A DNA stretch of 63,027 nt from Actinomadura mexicana (lineage in GTDB: Bacteria; Actinomycetota; Actinomycetes; Streptosporangiales; Streptosporangiaceae): the NCBI RefSeq assembly GCF_900188105.1, contig NZ_FZNP01000027.1, forward strand, positions 1 to 63,027, given 5' to 3'. Positions 51,693 through 61,332 of the stretch are shown here, in pieces. The notes under the pieces were generated by a model. It was not told the DNA's origin. It did not search any database and worked only from the letters and a program-made list of their open reading frames with translations. Each line of letters starts with the position of its first letter. The first letter of the stretch is position 1. A program made the translations under genes and the position numbers.

Positions 51693-52439
51693 ATGGGATG
51701 GCACACGCGCACGACGGCCGTCCACCGCACTCCCACCGTGCTCGCCTTGCTCGCGTTTGGATGGGCTATGGCGTTGACGGCCCTCATCGTGGATGTCATG
51801 GCCGGTGAGGCGGGCCGGTGGGACGCGCCGGTGCACGCGTGGTTCCTCGGGCATCGTCTCGGGCCGGTGACCGTGTTGATGGAGACAGTGACCTGGCTGG
51901 GTTCGACGGCGGTGCTGATACCGCTGGTGGTCGCCGTCGGTGGGTACCTGGTCTGGAGCCGGCGTGAATGGGGCACCACCCTGTTCGTCTGGGTGGCATT
52001 CGCCGGAAGCGTGGTCCTCGGCGAGGCCGGCAAAGCGCTCTTGGCAAGGCCGCGTCCGCCGGTGTCGGACATGATCGTTCGCACGGGTGGGTTCGCGTTC
52101 CCGTCCGGGCACAGCGTCCAGGCGATGACCTGCTGGACGTTGCTGGCCGTCCTCACCGCGACCGGCGGAACGCTGCGGCGACGAACCTGCGTGGTCTTCG
52201 CGTGGATCAGCGCGGCGATCACCGTCCTGGTCGGATTGTCGCGGCTCTACCTGGGAGTTCATTGGCTCAGCGACGTCATCGGCGGATTCCTGCTCGGCGC
52301 CGTCTGGCTGTTGTTCCTGCTCGCCGTACGTGGACGGCGTGGACGGCTCGGGCCGTCGGCGCCGCGCACCATCGTCCTGGCCGAGGGCGACGACCTCTGG
52401 CAGGACGATGAGGTTTGGGAAGACATCGACGACGCCTGA
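51693..52439 (+). CDS. PAP2-family membrane phosphatase 2
   Basis: 248 residues from the ATG at 51693, GGGGAGAGGG upstream (GTG at 51690 also possible). Six TM helices, with motifs 'KALLARPRPP', 'FAFPSGHSVQAM' (PSGH) and 'SRLYLGVHWLSDV'. C-terminal tail very acidic (DDLWQDDEVWEDIDDA). The role is lipid or undecaprenyl pyrophosphate dephosphorylation. More like the PgpB/BcrC group than PAP2 1. Adjacent to envelope glycosyltransferases. Confidence 0.9.
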   Translation: MGWHTRTTAVHRTPTVLALLAFGWAMALTALIVDVMAGEAGRWDAPVHAWFLGHRLGPVTVLMETVTWLGSTAVLIPLVVAVGGYLVWSRREWGTTLFVWVAFAGSVVLGEAGKALLARPRPPVSDMIVRTGGFAFPSGHSVQAMTCWTLLAVLTATGGTLRRRTCVVFAWISAAITVLVGLSRLYLGVHWLSDVIGGFLLGAVWLLFLLAVRGRRGRLGPSAPRTIVLAEGDDLWQDDEVWEDIDDA

Positions 52440-52973
52440 ATGAGTGGTGCTGCCTTAGGGGCGTCGCGCTCCGGCTCGGCAGATCGTCCGCACAAGGCAG
52501 AACAGGGACTCATGATGACTGGGAGCGCGCCGACGGACGACAACTCGGTTGGACGCAGGGGCTTGGCCAGCATGAATGCCGGGATTCCGCGCACCGGCAC
52601 CGTTCGCGGATACGGCGGAAGCGCCGGACTTTGGGTCGTGCTGTGCGCGTGGCCGTTGTATGCGGGCCATCCCGAACTGCAGATCGTCCCGGTGTCCTTT
52701 GTCGTCGCATTACCGCTGGATGCGTTGCCGCCGGGATACGGGCGGGCGTTCGCGGTGTTGCTGATGTCCTGCACCGGCTCGCTGCTGCTCCCGGTTTGGT
52801 GTTCCGCTACCCCGGACCGCGCACTCCGTCTCGAGGTTGTCCGCCGCAGTTGGCGCTCAGGGGCTCTTGAGGGGTCGCCGCTCTGCTCCACCGCCGCTGG
52901 GAGGCGAGCTCCAGCTCACGACCGGACCTCGTATCCTGCTAAATCCCGAGGTGTACGGCTACTACACGGCTGA
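52440..52973 (+). CDS. Hypothetical two-helix protein, low confidence
   Basis: An ATG directly after the PAP2 stop opens 177 codons. Residues ~60-125 contain two hydrophobic segments ('LWVVLCAWPLYAG' and 'AFAVLLMSCTGSLLLPVW'). The rest is Ser/Arg-rich and looks like non-coding frame. No family is recognised and no good ribosome site is visible. It may be a decayed membrane protein or not a gene. Confidence 0.25.
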   Translation: MSGAALGASRSGSADRPHKAEQGLMMTGSAPTDDNSVGRRGLASMNAGIPRTGTVRGYGGSAGLWVVLCAWPLYAGHPELQIVPVSFVVALPLDALPPGYGRAFAVLLMSCTGSLLLPVWCSATPDRALRLEVVRRSWRSGALEGSPLCSTAAGRRAPAHDRTSYPAKSRGVRLLHG

Positions 52974-53070
52974 CATGCTCCTGTGCACGGTCATCTTCGA
53001 CCTGGTGGGCACACGGCGACGAAACCCGTGAACACTTGCGCTGCGGCGGTGACGCTTCAGGCCGCGGAAG

Positions 53071-54576
53071 TCAGCTTCCGGCCGTGTGGCGGACGTACAG
53101 GGTGAGCCGGATGCTCCCGAACCGCCTTGAGTCGGTCGCCCGGAAACCTTTGTCGTTCTTGAGGATCGCGAGATCGCGCGGAGACGCGGCGCTGCGGTAC
53201 CGGTGGGGGGATATCTGGATGAGCCAGACCCGGGACTCGGTCGCCAGAGCGGACCGGAAGGAGCCGGGCTGCAGGTTCGTCTCGTGGTCTTGCAGGGCCG
53301 TCGCGTTCAACCGGGCGAAGGCGCCGGCGTAGGCGGTCGCGAAGGCCTGCCGATCCGCAGGCAGGTACAGGACCGCGTCCCCCGGGTGCGAGTGCTGTCG
53401 CAGGGTGGCGGCCAGGGTGCGGAGGTCGTCCGGACGGCTCCGCGGCCCACGCTCAGAGAGCTGGGCGGGGAGCGTCGCCAACGCCAGGACCGCCAGGACG
53501 GTGACCGCGGCCGCTACAGCGAACCAGGGCCGGCCAACAGACAGCCGCCCGACCGCGTTGTCCAGCGCCACCCCGCCCAGTAGCGCCAGGGCGCAGACGG
53601 AGTAGAGGATGTATCGGGGGTGGTAGACGGGGTGGACCTGCGACACGCTCCACGCCAGGGCGAACGGTACGCACATCCACGGGACGGTCAGCGCGGCGGC
53701 GTTGCGGTGGTCGCGGACGAGCAGTCGCGCCGTCCCCACCACGACGGCCGCCACCAGCACGAGCAGCAGGGCGCGTCCGTCGCCGGTGACCCACAGGCCC
53801 AGGTTGTAGAGCGCCCTGGGTCCGGGGCGCTGCAACCAGGACACCTGGGCGGCCTCTTGACCGCGCGCGACCACTGCGAGCGGTGACACCAGGGCCACCG
53901 CCGCCAGGGCGGCCAACCCCCAGCTCGCGAGGTGGCGGCGCCGCCACTGGGGATGCCTCCACAGGCCGGCGGTCACGGCGTGGGCGGGCATGAGGAACAG
54001 CACGTAAAGATGAAGCCAGCCCACCAGGCCCATTGCCGCCGCGTACGCGGCGTACCATCTGATCTGGGGACGCGAATCCTGCAACGCCCGGACCAGGAAG
54101 TACGTGGCCAGGACGGCGCCCGCGCTGACCATCGCGTACTGGCGAGCCTCCTGACCGTACCGGCTGGTGATCGGCAGCAGGCCGTACAGCAGGCCGCCGT
54201 AGAGGCCCGCCTTGGCCGAGTACAGCCGCCCGCCGATGGCGGCGATCCCCATGGCCGCCACGCCGGAGGCCACCGCCGAGGGCGTGCGGGTGATCACCTC
54301 GCTCGTTCCCAGCCTGGTCACCAGGTGCATCAGCAGGTAGTACAGGCCGTGGACCGTGTCGATGCGGGAGATGAAGTTCGTCAGCGCGCCGAGCCCGCCG
54401 CGCCCGACGGTCACGCTGACCGACTCGTCCCGCCAGTACGAGGGCACGCTGATCCGCCACATGCACATGCCGAGCGTGACCACCCCTGGAATCACCAGGT
54501 ACGGCCACGCCGTGGCACGGTGCTCCGCAGTGCCGGACAGCGCGGTGGTCGTGCTCTGAGTGCCGGTCGGCGCCAT
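53071..54576 (-). CDS. GT39/ArnT-like membrane glycosyltransferase
   Basis: 501 residues, about 11 TM helices, ATG at 54576 with GGGGG upstream. The first loop has 'SVPSYWRDESVSV' with the Asp-Glu pair typical of the catalytic loop of PMT/ArnT-type enzymes. 'LLPITSRYGQEARQYAM' is the second family motif. Later 'VHPVYHPRYILYS' and a C-terminal soluble domain of ~130 residues ('GDAVLYLPADRQAFATAYA'). It transfers sugars from polyprenyl-phosphate donors to lipids or proteins outside the membrane. Acceptor unknown. Confidence 0.87.
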   Translation of the reverse strand: MAPTGTQSTTTALSGTAEHRATAWPYLVIPGVVTLGMCMWRISVPSYWRDESVSVTVGRGGLGALTNFISRIDTVHGLYYLLMHLVTRLGTSEVITRTPSAVASGVAAMGIAAIGGRLYSAKAGLYGGLLYGLLPITSRYGQEARQYAMVSAGAVLATYFLVRALQDSRPQIRWYAAYAAAMGLVGWLHLYVLFLMPAHAVTAGLWRHPQWRRRHLASWGLAALAAVALVSPLAVVARGQEAAQVSWLQRPGPRALYNLGLWVTGDGRALLLVLVAAVVVGTARLLVRDHRNAAALTVPWMCVPFALAWSVSQVHPVYHPRYILYSVCALALLGGVALDNAVGRLSVGRPWFAVAAAVTVLAVLALATLPAQLSERGPRSRPDDLRTLAATLRQHSHPGDAVLYLPADRQAFATAYAGAFARLNATALQDHETNLQPGSFRSALATESRVWLIQISPHRYRSAASPRDLAILKNDKGFRATDSRRFGSIRLTLYVRHTAGS

Positions 54577-54799
54577 GTCTCACCCCCCGTCGACCGAGTC
54601 GAGGACGTCAGGAAGGTCTTCACCATTTGTCACGACCTCTAACCGAATGGTCGGCGCCAGAGGGTCGCCGTTCAGGGCACGCGCACTCGCGAATGTGCCG
54701 GGGTTAGCGGTCGGCTGGGACGTGCGCCTGACTTTTGTGGTGATGACAACTGATGTTGCGCTGAGCAGTTCGGTACCGGATGCGTCCCCGACGGCGCGG

Positions 54800-55313
54800 T
54801 GGCCGTGTTCGATGCGCGCCGAACAGCGCCACCGACAGCGGGTAGCCCCGGTTCGGCCGTTCGGCGACCAGGTCGCCCGCGGCGGTGCCGACCGCGAAGG
54901 TGAACAGGACGGCCGCCCAGTAGAAGTCTTCGCGGCGGGTGGTGAGGATGGTGTGGGGATGGACGGCGTCCGCTCGGCCGCGTACCAGGGGGCGAACGTC
55001 GCGCGAGGCGGACGGTGAAGACCGCGGTGGTGACCGCCAGCGGCACGCCGAGGCCGTCGGTCAACGCATCGGTGATGAGGGTGCCGACGATGCTGATCAG
55101 TACGACCGACACCCAGTAGACACCGGCCGCGTACGCCCGGAGCCGGAACTGTCATACCAGCGCCGCCACCAGCATGACGCTCATCACCAGCGCGGTTCTG
55201 GTAAGGCTGAGGCCGACGGTGTCGTCGAGGCAGCCGGCGGCCGTCTCGCCCATGGTCGTGCAGAGGACCTAGATGATCCAGAAGTACGGTGTGACCTCTG
55301 GGACTTTGTTCAT
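54800..55313 (-). pseudogene. COG4705-type membrane protein, decayed
   Basis: From the ATG at 55313 it reads 'MNKVPEVTPYFWII', then an in-frame stop (TAG), 'VLCTTMGETAAGCLDDTVG', 'ALVMSVMLVAALV' with a TGA, 'YWVSVVLISIVGTLITDALTDGLGV', then a frameshift near 55005 and 'REDFYWAAVLFTFAVGTAAGDLVAER'. These are the repeated GT(L/A)..TD.L units of the COG4705 family. Two stops and at least one shift make it a pseudogene. Confidence 0.78.
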
Positions 55314-55421
55314 TTTCAGGCGCAGCGGCGCCACATGGCTCGTCGGGGGGCAGGGTGCAGAGGCTTGCAGCCGATACCAGAAGAAGACCTGAACACATCC
55401 GGCCGCTTGTTGATGGTCCCG

Positions 55422-56447
55422 TCAGATGATGCGGCGCCGCAGCAGTACGCCCAGAACGCAGGCGGTCGGCAGCAGGGGCAGCCAGGCCGTGATCAGCCGG
55501 TAGCCGAGCACGGACGCCAAAGCGGCGGTGGACGGAACACCCGCCGTGACCAGCGCCGCGACCAGCGCCACGTCGAGGCTGCCGATGGCGCCCGGCGCCG
55601 GCAGCAGCGCGCAAACCGCGGACACCACCAGGTAGACAAGCAGGACCGTTCCCAGAGGGACCGGGTTGCCGAGGCTATGGAGCACGGCGTAAAGGATCAC
55701 CGCGTGCAGCAGCGGCGCCGACACAGATCCGCCCCACAGCGCTACTGCACGCCCGGGATGACGCAGCACCGCACGCAGTTCCCGCAGGTCATTGACGAGA
55801 TGTGAAGCCGCCTTGGAGGGGTGGGCACGCGCGCGGCGTCGCGTGAGCCGCACAGTGGCCCACGTAAGCGCCCCCACGACGGCGAGCGCGCCAGCCGCGG
55901 CGATCGCTGGCGTCGCGGTCCCCGAGGAGCTGAAGGCCGGCCAGTGCACCCGTGGAGCCAGCGACGCCACCGCCGACGGTGCGGCCAGCACGACGCCCGC
56001 CAGCAAGAGCAGGTGGGTCAGCAGACCCGCGAGGGAATTGAGCCCGGCCGCACCTGCGGCCGCGCCGCGCGTCATGCCCAGGCGACGCATGAACCGCATG
56101 TTGACTGCCATCCCACCCACTCCCGCCGGCAGGACGTGGTTGGCGAAGCTCGCCCCCAGTTGCACCACGAACAACCGGCCCAAGGGCGGCAGCAGCGGCA
56201 TGGAACCCAGTTGCGCGATCGCGCCGGCGACCCACATCAGGAGGGTCGCCGAGGCAGCGATGATCAGCCATTCGCCGTCTGCGGTGGCGAGACTGTCGCC
56301 GCCGGCGTCGACGGCGGCCCGGTGCGCGAATCCGATGACCAGAACCGCCACGGCGGTGGCCAGACCGAACAGCAGACGCGTCATCCAGGAACCGGCCCAG
56401 ACCGGACGCCGCAAGCCTGTGCCTAGTCGAGCCGGGCCGCCTCCCAT
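55422..56447 (-). CDS. Flippase-like (LPG synthase TM / UPF0104) membrane protein
   Basis: 341 residues from the ATG at 56447, with GGGGGAGG upstream. Eight TM helices. Family features are 'VQLGASFANHVLPAGVGGMAVNMRFM' (N/P-rich loop), 'LNSLAGLLTHLLLL', and 'LLPAPGAIGSLDVALVAAL' near the end. The family includes the transmembrane part of MprF and proteins that move or extend carrier lipids. No synthase domain is fused. Probably an inner-membrane lipid or glycolipid translocator. Confidence 0.87.
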   Translation of the reverse strand: MGGGPARLGTGLRRPVWAGSWMTRLLFGLATAVAVLVIGFAHRAAVDAGGDSLATADGEWLIIAASATLLMWVAGAIAQLGSMPLLPPLGRLFVVQLGASFANHVLPAGVGGMAVNMRFMRRLGMTRGAAAGAAGLNSLAGLLTHLLLLAGVVLAAPSAVASLAPRVHWPAFSSSGTATPAIAAAGALAVVGALTWATVRLTRRRARAHPSKAASHLVNDLRELRAVLRHPGRAVALWGGSVSAPLLHAVILYAVLHSLGNPVPLGTVLLVYLVVSAVCALLPAPGAIGSLDVALVAALVTAGVPSTAALASVLGYRLITAWLPLLPTACVLGVLLRRRII

Positions 56448-57017
56448 ACCGGCACCTCCCCCTTTCCTCCTATAACGAGCGTGACTCCGCTGTTGTGCCG
56501 TTGGCGGTGGGCGAGCACAGGGCCCGGGGTCCATGACGGCCGGAGGCGACAGAACTTTTCGAGCGATCACCCGCGGCAACGTGAAGGTGTTCGCGCCGTC
56601 CTCCGCGGCAGGCGTCAACGCGCTGGGTCGGAGCTGGCCGGCGGCTGTCTGCGATCGCCGCCGCCGCGTCCTCCAGGCGCTCGGCCCCGACGCACAGCCC
56701 TCCGCCCACCAAGTGCTGAAATCGAGCGCAGGCAAGTAAAGCGGCACGCGCCGCTTCCGAACGGACCAGGCACCCGAACGCGGCCGGGCCATCCAAGTGG
56801 AGGCGCCTGGGTCTGCCTTCAAGAGGGTGGTGATGCCGTAGGTGACGTTGACGACTTAGGCGAGGTGAGGCCCCCGGCCGGAGGGACCACGGCAGCAGGG
56901 TGGTGAGGGGCCTTCGAGGAGTTCGACGGCCCCTCCGTACTTCGCCGTCGGTCTGTGCCGCGGCGCGGCGAGATCGGTTCACATCGTTCTCACATGCGGG
57001 GGTTCTAGGTTGGAGGT
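56448..57017. other. Intergenic region between the flippase-like gene and response regulator 2
   Basis: 570 bases. Open frames on both strands are Arg/Pro-rich and have no family features. A hairpin (ggggcc / ggccccc arms, around 56906-56935) is the only structure. The right end holds the regulator's promoter. Confidence 0.45.
57006..57011 (+). promoter_or_regulatory. Candidate -10 of a leaderless promoter (response regulator 2)
   Basis: TAGGTT six bases before the GTG at 57018. GGAGG also lies between them, but with a spacing of one base it cannot act as a normal ribosome site. Confidence 0.5.
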
Positions 57018-57707
57018 GTGCGAGTACTGGTCGTCGAGGATGAGATCCGCACAGCCGCGCTGCTGCGCCGCGGGCTGCGCGAGGAGGGCTACGCCGTCGA
57101 TGTCGCCGCCAACGGCCCCGACGCGGTGTGGCAGGCGGTCGAGAGCCCCTATGACGCGATCGTGCTGGACGTCATGCTTCCCGGCCTGGACGGGTTCGAG
57201 GTGTGCCGGCGGCTGCGGGTCCGGGACTGCTGGGCGCCGGTGCTGATGCTGACCGCCCGGGACGCGGTCAGCGACAGGGTCCACGGGCTGGACGCGGGCG
57301 CCGACGACTACCTGACCAAGCCTTTCAGCTTCGCCGAACTGCTGGCGCGGCTGCGGGCACTGGTCCGCCGAGGCGTCAAGGAGAGGCCCACCCTGCTGAC
57401 GGTCGGGGACCTGCGGTTGGATCCCTCCAGCCGCAGGGTATGGCGGGGGGAGGCTGAGAGGCAGTTGTCGCCAAAGGAGTTTGCGCTGCTGGAGTTGTTC
57501 ATGCGGCATCCCGGCGACGTGATGACTCGCACCACGATCTTGGAGCACGTCTGGGACTACGCCTACGACGGATCCTCCAACGTCGTCGACCAGTACGTGG
57601 CCTACCTGCGGCGCAAGATCGACGATCCGGGGACCGAGTCGCTCCTGGAAACGGTGCGCGGAGCGGGCTACCGGTTGCGGACTCCCGCTCCCGCGGAAGG
57701 GAGATGA
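57018..57707 (+). CDS. OmpR-type response regulator 2
   Basis: 229 residues, GTG at 57018. Receiver: 'VLVVEDEIRTA', phospho-Asp in 'AIVLDVMLPGLDG', 'LMLTARDAV', 'DDYLTKPFSF'. DNA-binding wing: 'LSPKEFALLELFMRHPGDVMTRTTILEHVWD' pattern, 'VVDQYVAYLRRKI', 'VRGAGYRL'. Resembles the CutR/TcrA/PrrA group of actinomycete regulators. Six bases before its kinase, so an operon. Confidence 0.92.
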   Translation: MRVLVVEDEIRTAALLRRGLREEGYAVDVAANGPDAVWQAVESPYDAIVLDVMLPGLDGFEVCRRLRVRDCWAPVLMLTARDAVSDRVHGLDAGADDYLTKPFSFAELLARLRALVRRGVKERPTLLTVGDLRLDPSSRRVWRGEAERQLSPKEFALLELFMRHPGDVMTRTTILEHVWDYAYDGSSNVVDQYVAYLRRKIDDPGTESLLETVRGAGYRLRTPAPAEGR

Positions 57708-57713
57708 CCGGTA

Positions 57714-59144
57714 GTGCCGCTGCGGTGGCGGCTGGCCCTGCTGTTCACACTGGGCGCCGCGATCCTGATCGGCGGGGTAGGCCTGCTGTTCCGGCAGCAG
57801 TTGACGGCAGGGATGCAATCCGCTGTCGACGACACCCTGCAAGCCCGCGCTGATGCTCAGGTGGCGCGTCTGGCCACCACCAGCCCCTCACCGTCTCCTC
57901 CAGCGTCGAGAGAACAAGAGGGCCCTGGACAGGGAGAACACCGAGATACCGGGTCTGACGATGTGACCCAGGTGCTCTCCCCTCAGGGAAGAGTGCTGGA
58001 GAACGGCGGGGACGGCCAGGGGCCATTGGTCAGCGGTGCCCGCTTGCAGAACGCCGCGCGGGAACCCGAGCAGTTCACCGCCGTCATCGAAGGGCAGCAG
58101 TACCGGATGCTGGGAGTCCCCGCCCGCAACGGCAACCGGACCTTCGTGGTCGTGGTCGGCGCGAGCACGCAGATCGTGGAAGCGGCGGCGGCCCGCACCA
58201 GCGAGATCTTCCTGATGGCCGGCCCGCCCGCCGCGGCGCTGGTGGGACTCGGCGCCTATGTTCTGGCGGGGGCGGCACTGCGGCCGGTGGAACGGTTGCG
58301 GCGGCGCCTCGCCGACATCTCCGAGCACGACATCGACGCCCGCCTGCGCGTGCCCGGGACGCGTGACGAGATCGCAACCCTGGCGACGACCATGAACGCG
58401 GTGCTGGACCGGCTGGCCCGCGCCCTGGCCCGTGAGCGCGGATTCGTCGCCGACGCAGGCCACGAACTGCGCACACCCTTGACGACGCTGAAGGCCGAGC
58501 TGGAGCTTGCGCAGCAGCCGGGCCGCTCTCGCCAGGCGCTGGCGTCGGCGGTTGACGCGGCGGCCGCCGATACCGACCGGCTCATCAGGCTGGCCGAAGA
58601 CCTGCTGCTCCTGGCCCGCGCCGACGAAGGACACGCCTTCCTGCGGCCCCGGCTCATGGCGCCGCACGACGTCCTGGCCGCTGCGGTCCGGTCGGCGTCC
58701 GCACGGGCCGCCGCCCAGGACATCACGCTGCGCTTGCGCGGTGAAGAGGACATGCGCATGACGGCTGACCCGGATCGGCTGCGGCAGGCGGTCGACAACC
58801 TGCTCGACAACGCCCTGCGCTATTCACCCCCGGGTGGCGTCATCGACGTCGGGCTCAGGCGCCGAGGCCGGCATGGACGCGCTGTCGCGGTGATCGAGGT
58901 ACGCGACCAAGGGCCCGGTTTCCCGCCGGAATTCTTGCCCGTGGCTTTCGAGCGGTTCAGACGCGCCGACACCGCACGCAGCCGCGCCGACGGCGGTACA
59001 GGGCTGGGCCTGGCGATCGTCCGCTCCATCGCCCACGCGCACGGCGGACGAGCCATGGCGGACAACCCTCCGGAAGGAGGCGCCCGAGTGCGCCTGGAAC
59101 TCCCGATGCCCCCCGCCCACGACCGGCGCTCACACGGCGACTGA
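57714..59144 (+). CDS. Sensor histidine kinase 2
   Basis: 476 residues, GTG at 57714. TM1 'LALLFTLGAAILIGGVGLLF', an extracytoplasmic region of ~140 residues with a Ser/Pro-rich stretch, TM2 'IFLMAGPPAAALVGLGAYVLAG', HAMP, H-box 'FVADAGHELRTPL', N-box 'AVDNLLDNALRYS', G1 'EVRDQGPGF', F-box 'FERFRRAD', G2 'GGTGLGLAIVRSI'. Complete and typical of the CutS-like kinases. The acidic exported protein follows 120 bases later and may be a target. Confidence 0.92.
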   Translation: MPLRWRLALLFTLGAAILIGGVGLLFRQQLTAGMQSAVDDTLQARADAQVARLATTSPSPSPPASREQEGPGQGEHRDTGSDDVTQVLSPQGRVLENGGDGQGPLVSGARLQNAAREPEQFTAVIEGQQYRMLGVPARNGNRTFVVVVGASTQIVEAAAARTSEIFLMAGPPAAALVGLGAYVLAGAALRPVERLRRRLADISEHDIDARLRVPGTRDEIATLATTMNAVLDRLARALARERGFVADAGHELRTPLTTLKAELELAQQPGRSRQALASAVDAAAADTDRLIRLAEDLLLLARADEGHAFLRPRLMAPHDVLAAAVRSASARAAAQDITLRLRGEEDMRMTADPDRLRQAVDNLLDNALRYSPPGGVIDVGLRRRGRHGRAVAVIEVRDQGPGFPPEFLPVAFERFRRADTARSRADGGTGLGLAIVRSIAHAHGGRAMADNPPEGGARVRLELPMPPAHDRRSHGD

Positions 59145-59264
59145 GGCGCGAGCCGCCCGTCCCCTACTCAAGATGTCAACGTTCACATGCCGCGTACACG
59201 GTCGTCTCACCTGCGACTTCGCATACTGGATCGCTCCAACAGTCAATCCGTGAAAGGCGGATAC

Positions 59265-59657
59265 ATGAAGCTCAACCGGAAGATCGCGGCCACGGTGTTC
59301 GGCGTCCTCGCCCTCGGGGCGGCAGGCGCGTCAGTCGCTGGAGCGGCCTCCGCCGCCTCCCCTTCGCACGTCAAGGCCCCGGCCGTCTCCCGGCAGGTCA
59401 CGCCCCCCGCCCCCAACCAGACCGACGAGCAGGGCGCGGACCCGACCACCGGCCCCGACCACGACAGCGTCCAGCAGGGAGACCAGAAGGGCGCCGACAA
59501 CGAATCGAACGAGAACGGCACCGAGAAGGAGTCCGGCGACAAGGCCGACAACGAGGCCGGCAACGAGTCGAACAAGAACGAGCAAACCGAGAGCGCGCAC
59601 GACGCCGACAGCGGCCACGAAGACGGCCCGAGCGACACCGGCACCGAAGCCGGGTGA
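59265..59657 (+). CDS. Exported acidic low-complexity protein
   Basis: 130 residues from the ATG at 59265 (GAAAGGCGG upstream). Signal peptide 'KLNRKIAATVFGVLALGAAGASVAG', cleavage near ASA. The mature part is almost entirely Asp, Glu, Asn, Gly, Ser and Lys ('GDKADNEAGNESNKNEQ'), predicted disordered, net negative, with no Cys or aromatic residues. Function unknown. It could buffer cations or bind the wall. It directly follows the two-component pair and ends in a terminator. Confidence 0.75.
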   Translation: MKLNRKIAATVFGVLALGAAGASVAGAASAASPSHVKAPAVSRQVTPPAPNQTDEQGADPTTGPDHDSVQQGDQKGADNESNENGTEKESGDKADNEAGNESNKNEQTESAHDADSGHEDGPSDTGTEAG

Positions 59658-59675
59658 CGCCGAGCAATCACGATG

Positions 59676-59712
59676 GGGCACCCGCGGCAGGTTTCACCAG
59701 TCGCGGGTGCCC
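59676..59712 (+). terminator. Terminator after the acidic exported protein
   Basis: Perfect 11-bp stem (gggcacccgcg / cgcgggtgccc) with a 15-base loop, starting 18 bases after the stop codon. Confidence 0.8.
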
Positions 59713-59907
59713 TATCCCATGCCCGGCTCCACCGACCCAACATCACCCCAGCGGAACAATGCGCAGCGCGCATCAGAATCCTCGGCCTGTCGCCTGCGAA
59801 GGACGCGTGCCGCCCGACACAAGGCCGCATGTCGAGAGGGCCGGAAAATAAAAGATGATCTTGATTAACGTGAAATCCTGGCTGGGAAGGATCTGTACCG
59901 CTGCTAG

Positions 59908-60130
59908 TCAGGAAGTTTCGTCAGTGACCCGAGGAGGTCGAGGCAAGCCGAGGTCCTGGGCGGTGAGGTCGGGGCGGTCCAGTAGCCGGGTGAACGCCGC
60001 GGCGGCTGTTACGGGGTGCGGGCTTGGCGCCGTTGATCCATCTGGCGATGGACGCGGCGGTGCAGTGCTTGGCCAGCCCCGCTTCGCGGCCGACCCGGTT
60101 GATCGGCTCTGAGTAACCCGCTTGAACGCG
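59908..60130 (-). pseudogene. XRE-like helix-turn-helix relic
   Basis: 'EPINRVGREAGLAKHCTAASIARWINGAKPAP' pattern (helix-turn-helix residues, shown as the motif) in one frame continues after a shift as 'AFTRLLDRPDLTAQDLGLP'. This matches actinomycete regulators that read ...NR.G...G....ARW..G..P. and end in DLGL. Only the N-terminal domain remains and it is frameshifted. Confidence 0.45.
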
Positions 60131-60434
60131 AGTACCACGCCCCCGCCCCCGCAATCGACATACCCGGCATCCCACCGTGCGGCAGGCAGGACCTGTGGAC
60201 GATGCCCGGAACCGGACGAGAAACGAAATTCTCATTCCGACCCGGGCGTGCGACAGCCGTAGAAGTGGAGCAGGCCCGAAGCGAAGTGGAGTAGCGCTTG
60301 ACCTAATCGAGCAGCCACTGATCGGAGCGCGAAGTCGCCGACGCGATCTGTGTGGCCGCCGGGGTGTCCCTTGCGCCGCAGGCCGACTATTCGGCCGGGT
60401 CGGCCCTGCGGGCGGCCTGGCCACCTGGTACAAC

Positions 60435-61265
60435 ACGGTGAAGCCTTTTCTGGCGCTGTTGGTTGAGTCCATGGTGCTGTGGGCTGCGACGGGCGGCGCC
60501 GGGTGCTGGCCGGGGGAACGCCGCCTTCCGGCGCTGGCCCTGCGGAAGATGGGTGTCAAGCCGCTGCTCGCGCGTGAAGTGCAAGACAAGCTCGTGCTCC
60601 CGGCGTGGCGCACGGCCGTTTAAGTCAACCCTGGCGTGCCCCAGGGGGCGGTCGACCGCGACGCGTACGTGGTGTGCGAGCTGGAGCAGTTGTACCAGGC
60701 CTTGAACCGGCGAAATGTGTTCGCTTCGCCTTCGCACCGCTGGTCCGACCCGGAGCGGGGCTGCTGGACGGCACCGAGTGGGAGGGCCGTGCGCGAGGAC
60801 ATCTTGGCGGTACTGAGCCTGGACATGCCGGTCCAGGAGCACCTGGCGGAGCTGGTGCGGGGCCTGGACGCGGGGGTTGGAAGCTGCTGCTGATGATGCG
60901 CCTCGCGGAGGCGGGGCCCGGCCGCGAAGGTCAGCATCGAGACGACCGACAGCGGCCGGGTGAAGTTGAGCGTTGCGGGGCCGGGCCGAGGGGATGCTCC
61001 CGAAGATCACCGGCCGGACCTGCTTTCGAGGTCCATCCTGCACCGGCTTCCTGGACGCCTTCGTCCACCTCGGCGAAGGCACCGAACTGGACGACCAGCG
61101 GTCCTGGCGCGCGTCGATGCCCGGGGTCCAGACGGGGACCTACGGGTGTTGAAGGAGCTGGTTCGCAACCGCGTGAACCTGAACAAGGTGGTCACGCACT
61201 GGCGACATGCTGCGGGTGGCCGGGTCCCTGGTCACCAACGAGATCCGCGCCTATGTCCTGTCATC
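60435..61265 (+). pseudogene. Tn3-family transposase relic
   Basis: Reading across frames: 'VKPFLALLVESMVL', 'DRDAYVVCELEQLYQALNRRNVFA', 'VREDILAVLSLDMPVQEHLAELVRGLD', 'FLDAFVHLGEGTEL', 'VLKELVRNRVNLNKVV' and 'MLRVAGSLVTNEIRAY'. This is the middle and C-terminal part of a Tn3 transposase (YVFCVLEQ..., RGLD..., GFLDAFVHLG). The last motif (LVLNAVVLWNTRYM-like end) is missing. At least three shifts and stops are present. No terminal repeats were found. Confidence 0.75.
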
Positions 61266-61332
61266 TGCTATAGAGATAATCGTTGTTCGACACGTCTCCG
61301 CGCCGCAGGCGGGTAGTTAACTCGCCGGCAAT

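Noticed and set aside
56470..56982. Open frames between the flippase-like gene and response regulator 2
   Set aside because: Arg-rich, no ribosome site, no recognisable domain.
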